19,746 bases of DNA from CAZZKJ01 sp964654695 (GTDB lineage: Bacteria; Krumholzibacteriota; Krumholzibacteriia; WVZY01), in assembly GCA_964654695.1 (NCBI GenBank), contig CAZZKJ010000046.1:1-19746 (forward strand). Direction: 5' to 3'. A program made the translations under genes and the position numbers. The notes beneath the pieces were generated by a model. It was not told the origin of the DNA. It did not search any database and saw only the letters and a list, made by a program, of their open reading frames with translations. The first letter of the stretch is position 1. Every line of letters begins with the position of its first letter. This document shows, one piece after another, positions 7,670-15,342 of this stretch.

Positions 7670-8182
7670 ATGATTGTCGACAAGATGGAAACCGCTCTCA
7701 ACGATCAAATAAATTATGAGTTTTATTCTTCGTATTTGTACCTGGCCATGTCGGCTTATTTCGATTCTATCGACCTGGCCGGCGCCGCTCATTGGATGCG
7801 TATCCAGGCTCAAGAAGAGCTTTTCCATGCAGTCAAGATATACGACTATATAAATGAGCGCGACGGCAGGCCGCATCTTCACTCGGTGGAGGCTCCGCCC
7901 AAGGAATGGAAGTCGCCGTTGGACGCATTTGAAGATGCCTACAAGCACGAGCAGAAAGTGTCGGAGCGGTTTGATAAACTCATTCTTCTGGCCGACGGCG
8001 AAAACGACCAGGCATCGAAAGTCTTTCTGCACTGGTTCGTGAACGAACAGGTGGAAGAAGAAGCCGCGGCGCTGGCTATTATCAAGAAATTAAGACTGCT
8101 CGGCGATTCCAAGAGCGGAATATTCATGCTCGACACCGAATTGAGTCAAAGGGTGTTTACGCCTCCGGCGGCGGATGCATAG
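7670..8182 (+). CDS. ftnA: Ferritin (non-haem, FtnA type)
   Basis: This 170-residue cytoplasmic protein is a bacterial ferritin, which oxidises Fe(II) and stores iron in a 24-subunit shell. Ferroxidase-site residues fall at the same numbers as in E. coli FtnA: E17, E50, H53, E94, Q127 and E130. The four-helix pattern (YEFYSSYLYLAM, QEELFHAVKIYDYI, NEQVEEEAAA) is intact, and no haem-binding methionine typical of bacterioferritin is evident. A strong AAAGGAGG site precedes the ATG by 5 bases. It sits directly after the flavo-iron-sulfur gene, which may imply iron- or oxidant-linked expression or a redox partner. No Fur-box-like sequence was identified. Confidence 0.93.
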   Translation: MIVDKMETALNDQINYEFYSSYLYLAMSAYFDSIDLAGAAHWMRIQAQEELFHAVKIYDYINERDGRPHLHSVEAPPKEWKSPLDAFEDAYKHEQKVSERFDKLILLADGENDQASKVFLHWFVNEQVEEEAAALAIIKKLRLLGDSKSGIFMLDTELSQRVFTPPAADA

Positions 8183-8223
8183 CAGCAAGATTGAATTTCT
8201 TCGAACCGCGCCCGTCTGCAAAA

Positions 8224-9141
8224 TCAATGGCCGGGCGGCGGGCGCCAGCCCACGGACGCCGTATACTGTGTCCCCGCGGGATAATCCCGTCCGGCGAGCA
8301 GAAATTTAGCTCCGGTCTCTATGAACACACCGGACGGCGCGTTATATGAAAGATACGGGGAGAGGCTCAACAGCTTTCTCCCTTCTTTGTTTTTTACCAG
8401 GAATCCGAATTCCCTGCTTTCGCGTTCCGAGGCGAACAGTCCCTCGAATGCCAGCTTCAAGAGAATCGATTCAAGCGGAGATATGCCGGTTTCAACTGAG
8501 AAAAAGGTTTCATTACCTGGTTTCACGCGGGTTTGGCTGTTTTCGAATCGATTGCGGTAACCCAGCTCAGCACCCGCGTACACGGGCGCCGGATAAAACG
8601 ACCTGCCCGCCGCGATAGCGCCTTCGATATCCCATTGGTTCTCGCTCAGCGGAACCCTTTCCGGATCTATATCGAACTCGCCCGTGGGAATCTTGATCCC
8701 TCCTCTAAGCGCGGCGGCGAATGGAAATTGAAGGCCCTGCCATTTTACACCGGCATGCATATCCCCCGGACCTGTATTCCGCCTGCCGCCGCCGTCATCA
8801 TTGTATTGAAGATCGTAATAAGAAGCGCCGAACTCGATTTCCAGATTCCAACCCAAACCGTAATTGAAATCCAGCAGGTACGCTCGCGAAACGCTTTTGC
8901 CTCCGAATAAATAGCGCAGACGCTCCCCGCTGTCGAAACCGGTCGGCCCGATGAATCTGGGGTTCAGTATGAACTCCTCATCGGTCGAATGTAAAACAAA
9001 CGAGAGCTTTGCCGAGATACCTCCCCGGTTCATAACCCACGCCCCCGCGGCAGCGGAAACGGGCACGGCCGATAACAGTGCAATAATCAACCAGGTTCCA
9101 ACCACCGGTGTTCTGAAAAGCACTTTGCGGCTAGGGAACAT
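8224..9141 (-). CDS. Outer-membrane beta-barrel protein, transporter-like
   Basis: This 305-residue protein has a signal peptide (cleavage near PVSAAA, about 25-31) followed by alternating hydrophobic/aromatic strands ending in turns, as expected of a beta-barrel. The segment with GDMHAGVKW (126-134) and then GGIKIPTGEFDI resembles the barrel family called phenol meta-pathway (MetA) transporters, PF13557-like, whose substrates are mostly unknown. The final strand TQYTASVGWR lacks the classic terminal aromatic residue. The ATG at 9141 overlaps the end of the second DUF3179 gene (stop at 9133-9131), which suggests translational coupling. The ribosome site is weak (GGGGA). The open frame runs further upstream to 9246, but the signal peptide and overlap favour 9141. 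It converges on ferritin with 41 bases between the stops. Confidence 0.78.
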   Translation of the reverse strand: MFPSRKVLFRTPVVGTWLIIALLSAVPVSAAAGAWVMNRGGISAKLSFVLHSTDEEFILNPRFIGPTGFDSGERLRYLFGGKSVSRAYLLDFNYGLGWNLEIEFGASYYDLQYNDDGGGRRNTGPGDMHAGVKWQGLQFPFAAALRGGIKIPTGEFDIDPERVPLSENQWDIEGAIAAGRSFYPAPVYAGAELGYRNRFENSQTRVKPGNETFFSVETGISPLESILLKLAFEGLFASERESREFGFLVKNKEGRKLLSLSPYLSYNAPSGVFIETGAKFLLAGRDYPAGTQYTASVGWRPPPGH

Positions 9142-10258
9142 GAATCTCAGTCCCCGGGAAATAGGCAGACCATGCAAAAAAGAAGGACAGGTACGACGGC
9201 ATTCTTTCCAGGAAACTGCCTGCCAGAGGTCCCGCGGTGCATTCACCCTTGAAGTTCCACGTCGATCCGGTTACATCATCGGTATAAAGCGGAATTCCTC
9301 CCACACTGCCCGCTGAACTAAAATTCAACCTTATGCCGTCATCTACCCATGCTTTGTAGGCCGCCTGGGTTTTTTCCAGCTTCTTTGTAAACACAACGAA
9401 CGGAACACCCGGCAGCGAATCGTTGACAACCAGGCCGCTTCCCATTGGAAAGACTTTTGCTCCGGTATCGGCGAGTACCCCGTGCACCCACTCCTTGTTG
9501 GGCAGCCGGCTGTCGAGAGGAAGCGGCACCGGGTAGAAAATATCCTCCGTGGCCCAGTAATTTGCATAGGTGTTAATATTATATTTGCTCCATTTGTCGG
9601 ATCTTCCCGGCCGATCCAACACCTTCGTGCCCGGATAAAGCTCCTTCCAAAACCTGAAGGTCGTATCCATGGTCGGCACTATATCGAGGCATTCTCCGGC
9701 CGAAGGGCCTCCGTAGGAACTTCCGCTCATTTGAGTCCAAAAACTGCCTGTCTTGCGGTCATAGATAACCAGGTTGCTGTTGTAAAGAAGTCCCGAAACG
9801 CCGGCGCTCTGGACGGCGCCCGGAAAATTTTTGTCCAAATCGAACGTAATACCCGTAAACGTCAGGGGACAATATGTAACGGCTATATTTCCCGCCGTGC
9901 CTTTAATGTTGAGAACTTCATGCCAAACCATGATGCGTATGGGAACCGCATACGGCTGTCCCTCGAAAACCACCCCCAGCACCCTGTCATCGTCGCCGAG
10001 CCAGGAAACGTCACCGGCGGATGAAAATGTCGGGTGGTTGATGGCCGGTATACCGTCCCTCGGAACATTACTCGCAAAAAGGTAGTCCTGTGAAAAATCT
10101 GCAACGGGACAGGGAAGCTTGAAATCGAATCCGGGCACATCATCGAATTTTTTGTCGATATCGGTTATAACCGGATCGTTATTATTGCAGCCCCAGGAAA
10201 AAAGAATCAAAAAAAACATTCCTGCAAGCAAAGAATGGGTTTTCGGTGAGCAGTTCAT
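9131..10258 (-). CDS. DUF3179 domain lipoprotein (copy 2)
   Basis: This 375-residue probable lipoprotein has a hydrophobic signal ending in FSWGC (C24), an imperfect lipobox. The DUF3179 core includes DGIPAINHPTF (68-78), VWHEVLN (111-117), VTYCPL (127-132), GVSGLLYNSNLVIYDRKTGS (153-172), VVNDSLPGVPFVVF and the C-terminus FFFAWSAYFPGTEIHVP. It is clearly paralogous to the copy at 3899-5212, sharing cysteines in LPCP (C50), TYCPL (C130) and GEC (C190). The ATG at 10258 is 9 bases after AAAGGAGG; the in-frame ATG at 10267 touches that site and is less likely. Its 3' end overlaps the barrel gene by 11 bases, so the two products are probably made together. The function of DUF3179 is unknown; export to the cell envelope is well supported. 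Confidence 0.88.
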   Translation of the reverse strand: MNCSPKTHSLLAGMFFLILFSWGCNNNDPVITDIDKKFDDVPGFDFKLPCPVADFSQDYLFASNVPRDGIPAINHPTFSSAGDVSWLGDDDRVLGVVFEGQPYAVPIRIMVWHEVLNIKGTAGNIAVTYCPLTFTGITFDLDKNFPGAVQSAGVSGLLYNSNLVIYDRKTGSFWTQMSGSSYGGPSAGECLDIVPTMDTTFRFWKELYPGTKVLDRPGRSDKWSKYNINTYANYWATEDIFYPVPLPLDSRLPNKEWVHGVLADTGAKVFPMGSGLVVNDSLPGVPFVVFTKKLEKTQAAYKAWVDDGIRLNFSSAGSVGGIPLYTDDVTGSTWNFKGECTAGPLAGSFLERMPSYLSFFFAWSAYFPGTEIHVP

Positions 10259-10286
10259 ATCCGTCATCCTCCTTTTGCTCCTCCTG

Positions 10287-10308
10287 TGCGGCGCAAGCGG
10301 CCGCCGCA
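10287..10308 (-). other. GC-rich hairpin in leader of DUF3179 copy 2
   Basis: TGCGGCG (10287-10293 on the plus strand) and CGCCGCA (10302-10308) form a perfect 7-base stem with an 8-base loop, about 10 bases upstream of the ribosome site of the minus-strand DUF3179 gene. No T-run follows in either direction, so it is not a standard terminator. It might modulate read-through or translation between the lyase and DUF3179 genes. Chance pairing in GC-rich DNA is possible. Confidence 0.35.
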
Positions 10309-10395
10309 GGCGCAAATATCCTTGTTCATTATTAATGAGTGCTCCAGGAAGGAAAAAAATGACGAAACCGGGATTATTTTCTGCAAGTTTAAGTA

Positions 10396-11838
10396 TTATA
10401 ATTGCTTGCGTTTGTGAGCCGTTTTCTTCGCCGCGGCCTCTTCTTCATCGATCCCATCGGCCATCCCGGAAACGTCCAGCAGGCGGTTCAATTCCCGCAC
10501 ACTGAGAAGCTTCTTTTGGACGGCCAAATCGCGCAGCAAAACGTTTTTTTTCAGGGCCTCGTTTGCAAGTTCCGCCGCGCGGTGATACCCGATGACCGGG
10601 CTCAAAGCCGTAGCGAGGACCGCGCTCCTTTCAGCATAAAGCCTGCAGGCCGCTTTATTGACTTTTATCCCCCGAACGCATCTAACCGCAAAAACACCCA
10701 TGGCTGAGGCGAGGATTTTTATGGAATGCAGCAAATTGAATGCAATAACCGGCATCATCACGTTTAGCTCCAATTGTCCCGCCTGCGCCGCCCGTACTAC
10801 GGCGGCATCGCAGCCGTCCGTCTGAAAAACAACCATATCGAGCATTTCCGCCATGACGGGATTGACCTTACCCGGCATAATCGATGATCCCGGCTGCACC
10901 GGCGGAAGATCCAGTTCGCCCAGGCCGGTTCTGGGCCCTGATCCCATCAGCCTGAAATCATCCGCTATTTTCTTAAGAGACGTAGACAGCACCCTGAGCG
11001 CGCCCGAAAATTCAACAACCGGGCCCATCGACTGCATGGCTTCCATCATATCGGGAGCGCTTTTGAACACCATCCCGGTTTCTTTGCAAATATGGCGCAT
11101 TACGTTTTTCCTGTATCCGGCCGGAGTATTCAACCCGGTCCCTACGGCGGTTCCCCCTAGCGGCAAATTCATTATACTCTCCATGCTCCTGCCTATCGCT
11201 TCACGGCCATGAGCGACCATGGCGGCGAACGCTCCGAATACCCGGCCCATGCGTACCGGCACCGCATCCTGAAGGTGGGTACGCCCGCATTTGATTATCT
11301 TATCGAAAGCCTTGGCTTTTTTCCGAAGCTCCTTTTCCAAAAGTTCGGAGGAGGGCAGAAGCCTATCATGAGTTTCAACCGCTGCCGCCAGGTGAATGGC
11401 GGTATGTATCGTGTCATTTGTCGACTGGGACATATTGGCATGATCATTCGGATGAACGAGCTTATATGCTCCTTTTTTACCTCCGAGTATTTCTTCCGCG
11501 CGATTGGCCAGGACTTCGTTCATGTTCATATTCTGCGAAGTGCCCGCGCCTGCCTGGTAAACGTCAACAACGAATTGATCATCATGCCGTCCCAATATTA
11601 TTTCATCGGCTGCTGAAATAACCGCCCCGGCGATTTTTTTATCCAACACCCCGGCCTGCATATTGGCTTTAGCCGCGCTTTTCTTTATAACGGCCTGGGC
11701 CTTTACAAAACTCTCCGGAAGACGAAAGCCGCTTATCGGAAAGTTATCAACTGCTCTCTGCGTCTGAGCACCGTAATACTTATCCACCGGCACTTTGACA
11801 GACCCCAGAGTATCTTTCTCAGTTCTATATCTTGTCAT
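10396..11838 (-). CDS. aspA: Aspartate ammonia-lyase (aspartase/fumarase superfamily)
   Basis: This 480-residue cytoplasmic enzyme belongs to the class II fumarase/aspartase superfamily. Signatures are present: QAGAGTS (95-101), SQSTND (137-142), GRTHLQDAVP (185-194), GGTAVGTGLNTP and the flexible catalytic loop GSSIMPGKVNP (317-327) with the expected serine. QxGAGTS and AGQLELNVM favour aspartase (aspartate to fumarate plus ammonia) over fumarase, where QTGSGTQ is usual; several other stretches are shared by both, so fumarase is the main alternative. A short lysine-rich tail extends the C-terminus. The ATG at 11838 gives the family's normal N-terminus (RYRTEKDTLG). A GTG at 11865 would instead overlap the upstream lipoprotein gene by 7 bases and couple the two. 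The stop is followed by a 137-base gap before DUF3179 copy 2. Confidence 0.88.
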   Translation of the reverse strand: MTRYRTEKDTLGSVKVPVDKYYGAQTQRAVDNFPISGFRLPESFVKAQAVIKKSAAKANMQAGVLDKKIAGAVISAADEIILGRHDDQFVVDVYQAGAGTSQNMNMNEVLANRAEEILGGKKGAYKLVHPNDHANMSQSTNDTIHTAIHLAAAVETHDRLLPSSELLEKELRKKAKAFDKIIKCGRTHLQDAVPVRMGRVFGAFAAMVAHGREAIGRSMESIMNLPLGGTAVGTGLNTPAGYRKNVMRHICKETGMVFKSAPDMMEAMQSMGPVVEFSGALRVLSTSLKKIADDFRLMGSGPRTGLGELDLPPVQPGSSIMPGKVNPVMAEMLDMVVFQTDGCDAAVVRAAQAGQLELNVMMPVIAFNLLHSIKILASAMGVFAVRCVRGIKVNKAACRLYAERSAVLATALSPVIGYHRAAELANEALKKNVLLRDLAVQKKLLSVRELNRLLDVSGMADGIDEEEAAAKKTAHKRKQL

Positions 11839-11858
11839 GGCAATCCGTTCCGGGCGTA

Positions 11859-13121
11859 TCAGCACCCGGGCTTGATTCTGAAGAAACTGTAAATCCTCAT
11901 CATGAGAAAAGAATGATTCTCGCCCCTCGCTTCCATATAAACGCGGTTAATCCCCGGATGCATAACTTCGGCGGGAACGGGAACGGTTATATAAGCATCT
12001 ATGGTAGAATCAGGATATTCATCCCGGAAAAACTCGTGGACCAGCGTGTCGTTTATCGACACCCTGATGGTGTCGATAATCATCGGCAACGGACTCATTA
12101 TCGGTGGAGGAGCTATCTCCAGGGCAAACGGAGTAGTAAAATCAAAACCGGTTGTATCGCACGGCAGGTAAAACGTGCTGTCGACCACGGCCCCCATCGG
12201 GCTGCCCGGGCCAACAGGTACGGGGCCGAACAGGTTATAGTTCGGCGGGGTGTTTATATCAACCAGTCCAAAGTTTATACTCAATAAGTTTTCCTGGTCT
12301 CCGATCAATGTGACTATTACGGGATTGGGAGTAGTATGCACGAAATGAAAGGGCGGTGTCGTTTGAACGGTATAAACGCCGTCATCCAGACCGAAAAAAG
12401 CATACAACCCGCTCTCTCCCGAATGAACCGACCTGTGTATACCGGATCCATCAGGATTGTTGGAATACAAATGCACCCACACATTCTGTATACCCGCTTC
12501 GCAGGAATCCCTTTCGCCGTTTCTATTAAAATCATAAAAAACCACACCGGAAACCGATTTTCCAGGCAGATCCCATGAAAAATCGAATCTGTAGGCGATG
12601 GCGAACGTTTTTGGCACTCCCGTATGAAATACGAATCTTTTTATCTCCGATTTTTCACCCGGAGTCAGGACGCCGTCGTTTCCGAATGCTCTGCTGAAAT
12701 CAAAATAGGGGTGTCCTTCCCTATCGTACCCGTCCGGATTGAGCACATTCACGCCATCAGGCATTATTCCCGTAATAACAAATCTCACCGGAGGGCCAAC
12801 GAGAGCATCGGAGCCGTTCACCAGGGCCGCGTCGAAGGAAACCGTTCCTGAATCCGCGTTGGATGCAAGGTTATAAGCCCACAGTTCGATCCTGCCGTAG
12901 GCGATATCCTCGATTTTCGCCGATGCCAATAAAAAGCTGGCATTATTAGAGAGATCGACTTCGGTTTCGCCCGTAACATCATATGATGAATCATAACCGG
13001 ACCCGGCCGGGCGGTCACCGCATGAAGCAAAAAGTAGCAGTGCAAGCGCCGTTATGAAAGCATAAAGAGCGGCCACTATACATTTTTCTGAATTTACAAT
13101 CCGTCGTATGGCAAAAATCAT
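11859..13121 (-). CDS. Lipoprotein with SdrD B-like domain
   Basis: This 420-residue exported protein has a signal peptide ending in FASC (C34), so it is probably a lipoprotein. Residues about 190-287 match the SdrD/Cna B-like fold: SGVVFYDFNRNGERD (191-205) with an acidic D-x-N-x-N-G calcium-type loop, EAGIQNVWVHLYS, then GLYAFFGLDDGVYTVQT. The preceding region (about 50-185) and the C-terminal region are beta-rich, and I assign them no family. Its role is likely adhesive or structural at the cell surface, but that is inference. The ATG at 13121 follows AGGGGG at 8 bases, behind a good promoter. The stop overlaps or abuts the aspartase-like gene, an unusual partner for a surface protein. Confidence 0.8.
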   Translation of the reverse strand: MIFAIRRIVNSEKCIVAALYAFITALALLLFASCGDRPAGSGYDSSYDVTGETEVDLSNNASFLLASAKIEDIAYGRIELWAYNLASNADSGTVSFDAALVNGSDALVGPPVRFVITGIMPDGVNVLNPDGYDREGHPYFDFSRAFGNDGVLTPGEKSEIKRFVFHTGVPKTFAIAYRFDFSWDLPGKSVSGVVFYDFNRNGERDSCEAGIQNVWVHLYSNNPDGSGIHRSVHSGESGLYAFFGLDDGVYTVQTTPPFHFVHTTPNPVIVTLIGDQENLLSINFGLVDINTPPNYNLFGPVPVGPGSPMGAVVDSTFYLPCDTTGFDFTTPFALEIAPPPIMSPLPMIIDTIRVSINDTLVHEFFRDEYPDSTIDAYITVPVPAEVMHPGINRVYMEARGENHSFLMMRIYSFFRIKPGC

Positions 13122-13160
13122 GATTTTACCCCCTGGGTACGGAGAGGTGAGGATAATACA

Positions 13161-13189
13161 ATTATATGGGAATGCCCGGGAAAGCGCAA
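13161..13189 (-). promoter_or_regulatory. Sigma-70-type promoter for SdrD lipoprotein/lyase unit
   Basis: On the minus strand TTGCGC (13189-13184) and a perfect TATAAT (13166-13161) are 17 bases apart. Transcription would start near 13154, giving a short leader of about 33 bases with the ribosome site. It probably serves the lipoprotein and lyase genes and perhaps the DUF3179/barrel pair beyond. Confidence 0.65.
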
Positions 13190-13233
13190 TGCAATAAGCG
13201 GGGCGGATTGCACCATTCGAGGACGGGGAAATG

Positions 13234-15333
13234 TCAAGAATCTGATTTTTTAATTACGATTTTCGATCTGTCCGCGTCGTGGATTGTTTTCAAAAACGCT
13301 TTCATTTCCTGGTATCGGCCCGCGGGGATTGAAGCCGCGGAAATAACCTGCCATATGTTTATTTTTAAAATATTATTATCACGGCACACCTCTTTTTGAT
13401 AAGACATGTAATCTTTCTCCAGCATCGTAGTATCCTCGCCGGATTTGATTATATAGCCTTCCGGTATTTTCATCTCCAGAGTGCTGGTAATGGTAACCGG
13501 GTAAGCGAATTCTATATCATATTTGCGCTCATCAGATCTGAACATTTCAAATAATGTTTTTGGAGTGAGAAGGCGCATGTCGAAATAAATCATATTTGCC
13601 AGAACCCGTGCATATGCCGGCCATTTTATCCTGAAGTCGATAAAGAGGGAATCCCCGCGGTCGTTATAACAATTATTATTCATCTCCACTCTTGCGCCTT
13701 CAAGGCCTTCATATACTCTCTGCATGTAATCTTCCAGACCGTTTTCTTCATTCATTAGGCCTTTCAGTTTCAAATACAGCTGCCCGGTAAGACACCAGCG
13801 AACACTGGCAACCAAATCTCCGTTGGCATTCAGCTCTGCATAATATGCTCTATAAGATTCATTCTGAGAAGCGGCGGAGCCCGGGATTCTGATTTCACGG
13901 GTAGTGCCGTCGACGAATACCCCCCTGCCTGTTAAACCCATAACATCCCAATTAAGCTGATTGGCCGCTGCGAATTGAAGGGAGGGGTCTATCCAATAAG
14001 CATATCTTCCGCCCTTTAAGAAGAGTATCAACCGTGTTAACCTGCGAAAATCTTTGATTTTTTCGTTTTTATAGTTGTGATTCCGATCAAGCACGAACAC
14101 TGGAACGACCTCGAATCCGAGATGGCTGAATATCCTGCCCAGCAGGGAAGCAGCGTTGAAGTATGTTCCACCCATTTTTTCCATGCATTTGAGATTGTTT
14201 TTCCATTTCACGTTTTTGTCGGTAATCTCGAATTCTTTGTTGAATTTGGCGAGGACCGCGTTGATTTTTTCATAATAAGAAGGAAAAGAACGATTCAGTC
14301 TCTTGTTTTTTATATACTCGCTTATTTTTTCTTCAAGTTTCTGATTGGTTTTTCCATAATAGATCCTGCTCAAGTATCCTATGGGGCCGAACAATACCGG
14401 GTAGCGCATTCCTCCGTATGTAATCGGCTGCTCCGTATCCGTCCCTAAAATGTAAAAGAATCGCGGGGTATCCTGCAGAACCTGGGGCATGTATGGTTCC
14501 GCCGCGGGTATCGACAGGTTTTTCAATTCGAGTTTATACGTTGTCAGGCCGTCTTCTTCCGTTTTCAGCATCTCATGGGAATCAAGAAAATCCCTGGGAT
14601 AAAAAGTGAATTTGAGATCATAGAAGGACGGCACGGTGTAAACCACACATGCATCAATGACGGGAACTTTTTCTGCAATTTGATAATCGCCGTAATCACC
14701 GTAAAAAACATTTAGTTTTATCTTTCTCACGACTTTTGTTTTGATTATGCAGTTCTTTTCCAAAAGGGGGAAGCTGATCTTGGTCTGCCTGAGATCCTTG
14801 CCTATTTTTATTTCATGTATATGCTCGTTTTTGACTTTGACCTTTTTACCGCCGGAAAGCAGCACTTCAGCTTCGAGTTTGAAGCCGTCATCCTTGTTAT
14901 AGATATCAGATTCGTAGTCGCCGAACATTTTTATCCCTTTATCGGATAACAGGGCTATTTTTCTGTATTCTTCGATAGTGAGGTCATTTTCCATCAGATC
15001 GATATCTTTTTCAGTTTTGAAATAACGATTGCCTTCAACCGTAACAAACTCCGGCAGCCGCTGTTTCTTGACCTTATAAACCAGCCTTTTCTCCAGAACC
15101 ACGGCCGAATAATCCTTATACTTGGACAGGTCCGGGAATATAGCGGACTTCGCCGCACCGCTTCCGGCGGACAACAGAACGGTGATAGCGAGCACGGGAA
15201 TCAACATCAGCCTGATCTCCCCCCGCCAATGCTTCGAACCGAAAGCTTTTTTTATATTATCGGATTGAGAGTCTTGCAATCGCCAGAGGAAGCGAAGCTT
15301 TGAAAATGCCTCGGACAAATTATAAACCGCCAT
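13234..15333 (-). CDS. DUF3857-like exported protein with degenerate transglutaminase domain
   Basis: This 699-residue protein resembles the DUF3857 plus transglutaminase proteins of Bacteroidota-like bacteria and is paired with such a gene just upstream. Aligned by eye to its neighbour, the catalytic core is altered: the Cys position (GDCKDKATLL) reads GTYFNAASLL with Y391, and the His position (FNHVIS) reads LTRLIL with R434. Only the Asp is kept (D449 in WIDPS). It is therefore probably not an active peptidase or cross-linker and may bind or regulate. A hydrophobic export segment lies at about 43-61 after an unusual 42-residue hydrophilic N-terminus. The ATG at 15333 sits 9 bases after the upstream stop with GAGG in place; an internal ATG at 15207, preceded by GGGGAG, would give a compact signal peptide and is a real alternative. 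Confidence 0.75.
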   Translation of the reverse strand: MAVYNLSEAFSKLRFLWRLQDSQSDNIKKAFGSKHWRGEIRLMLIPVLAITVLLSAGSGAAKSAIFPDLSKYKDYSAVVLEKRLVYKVKKQRLPEFVTVEGNRYFKTEKDIDLMENDLTIEEYRKIALLSDKGIKMFGDYESDIYNKDDGFKLEAEVLLSGGKKVKVKNEHIHEIKIGKDLRQTKISFPLLEKNCIIKTKVVRKIKLNVFYGDYGDYQIAEKVPVIDACVVYTVPSFYDLKFTFYPRDFLDSHEMLKTEEDGLTTYKLELKNLSIPAAEPYMPQVLQDTPRFFYILGTDTEQPITYGGMRYPVLFGPIGYLSRIYYGKTNQKLEEKISEYIKNKRLNRSFPSYYEKINAVLAKFNKEFEITDKNVKWKNNLKCMEKMGGTYFNAASLLGRIFSHLGFEVVPVFVLDRNHNYKNEKIKDFRRLTRLILFLKGGRYAYWIDPSLQFAAANQLNWDVMGLTGRGVFVDGTTREIRIPGSAASQNESYRAYYAELNANGDLVASVRWCLTGQLYLKLKGLMNEENGLEDYMQRVYEGLEGARVEMNNNCYNDRGDSLFIDFRIKWPAYARVLANMIYFDMRLLTPKTLFEMFRSDERKYDIEFAYPVTITSTLEMKIPEGYIIKSGEDTTMLEKDYMSYQKEVCRDNNILKINIWQVISAASIPAGRYQEMKAFLKTIHDADRSKIVIKKSDS

Positions 15334-15342
15334 TATTAATCC

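Noticed and set aside
8183..8223. Terminator between the convergent ferritin and barrel genes
   Set aside because: Only very weak pairing and no T-run on either strand.
13232..13237. TTGACA on the minus strand at the end of the degenerate transglutaminase gene as a -35 box
   Set aside because: No -10-like sequence lies 16-18 bases downstream; the TTGCGC/TATAAT pair at 13161-13189 is much better.
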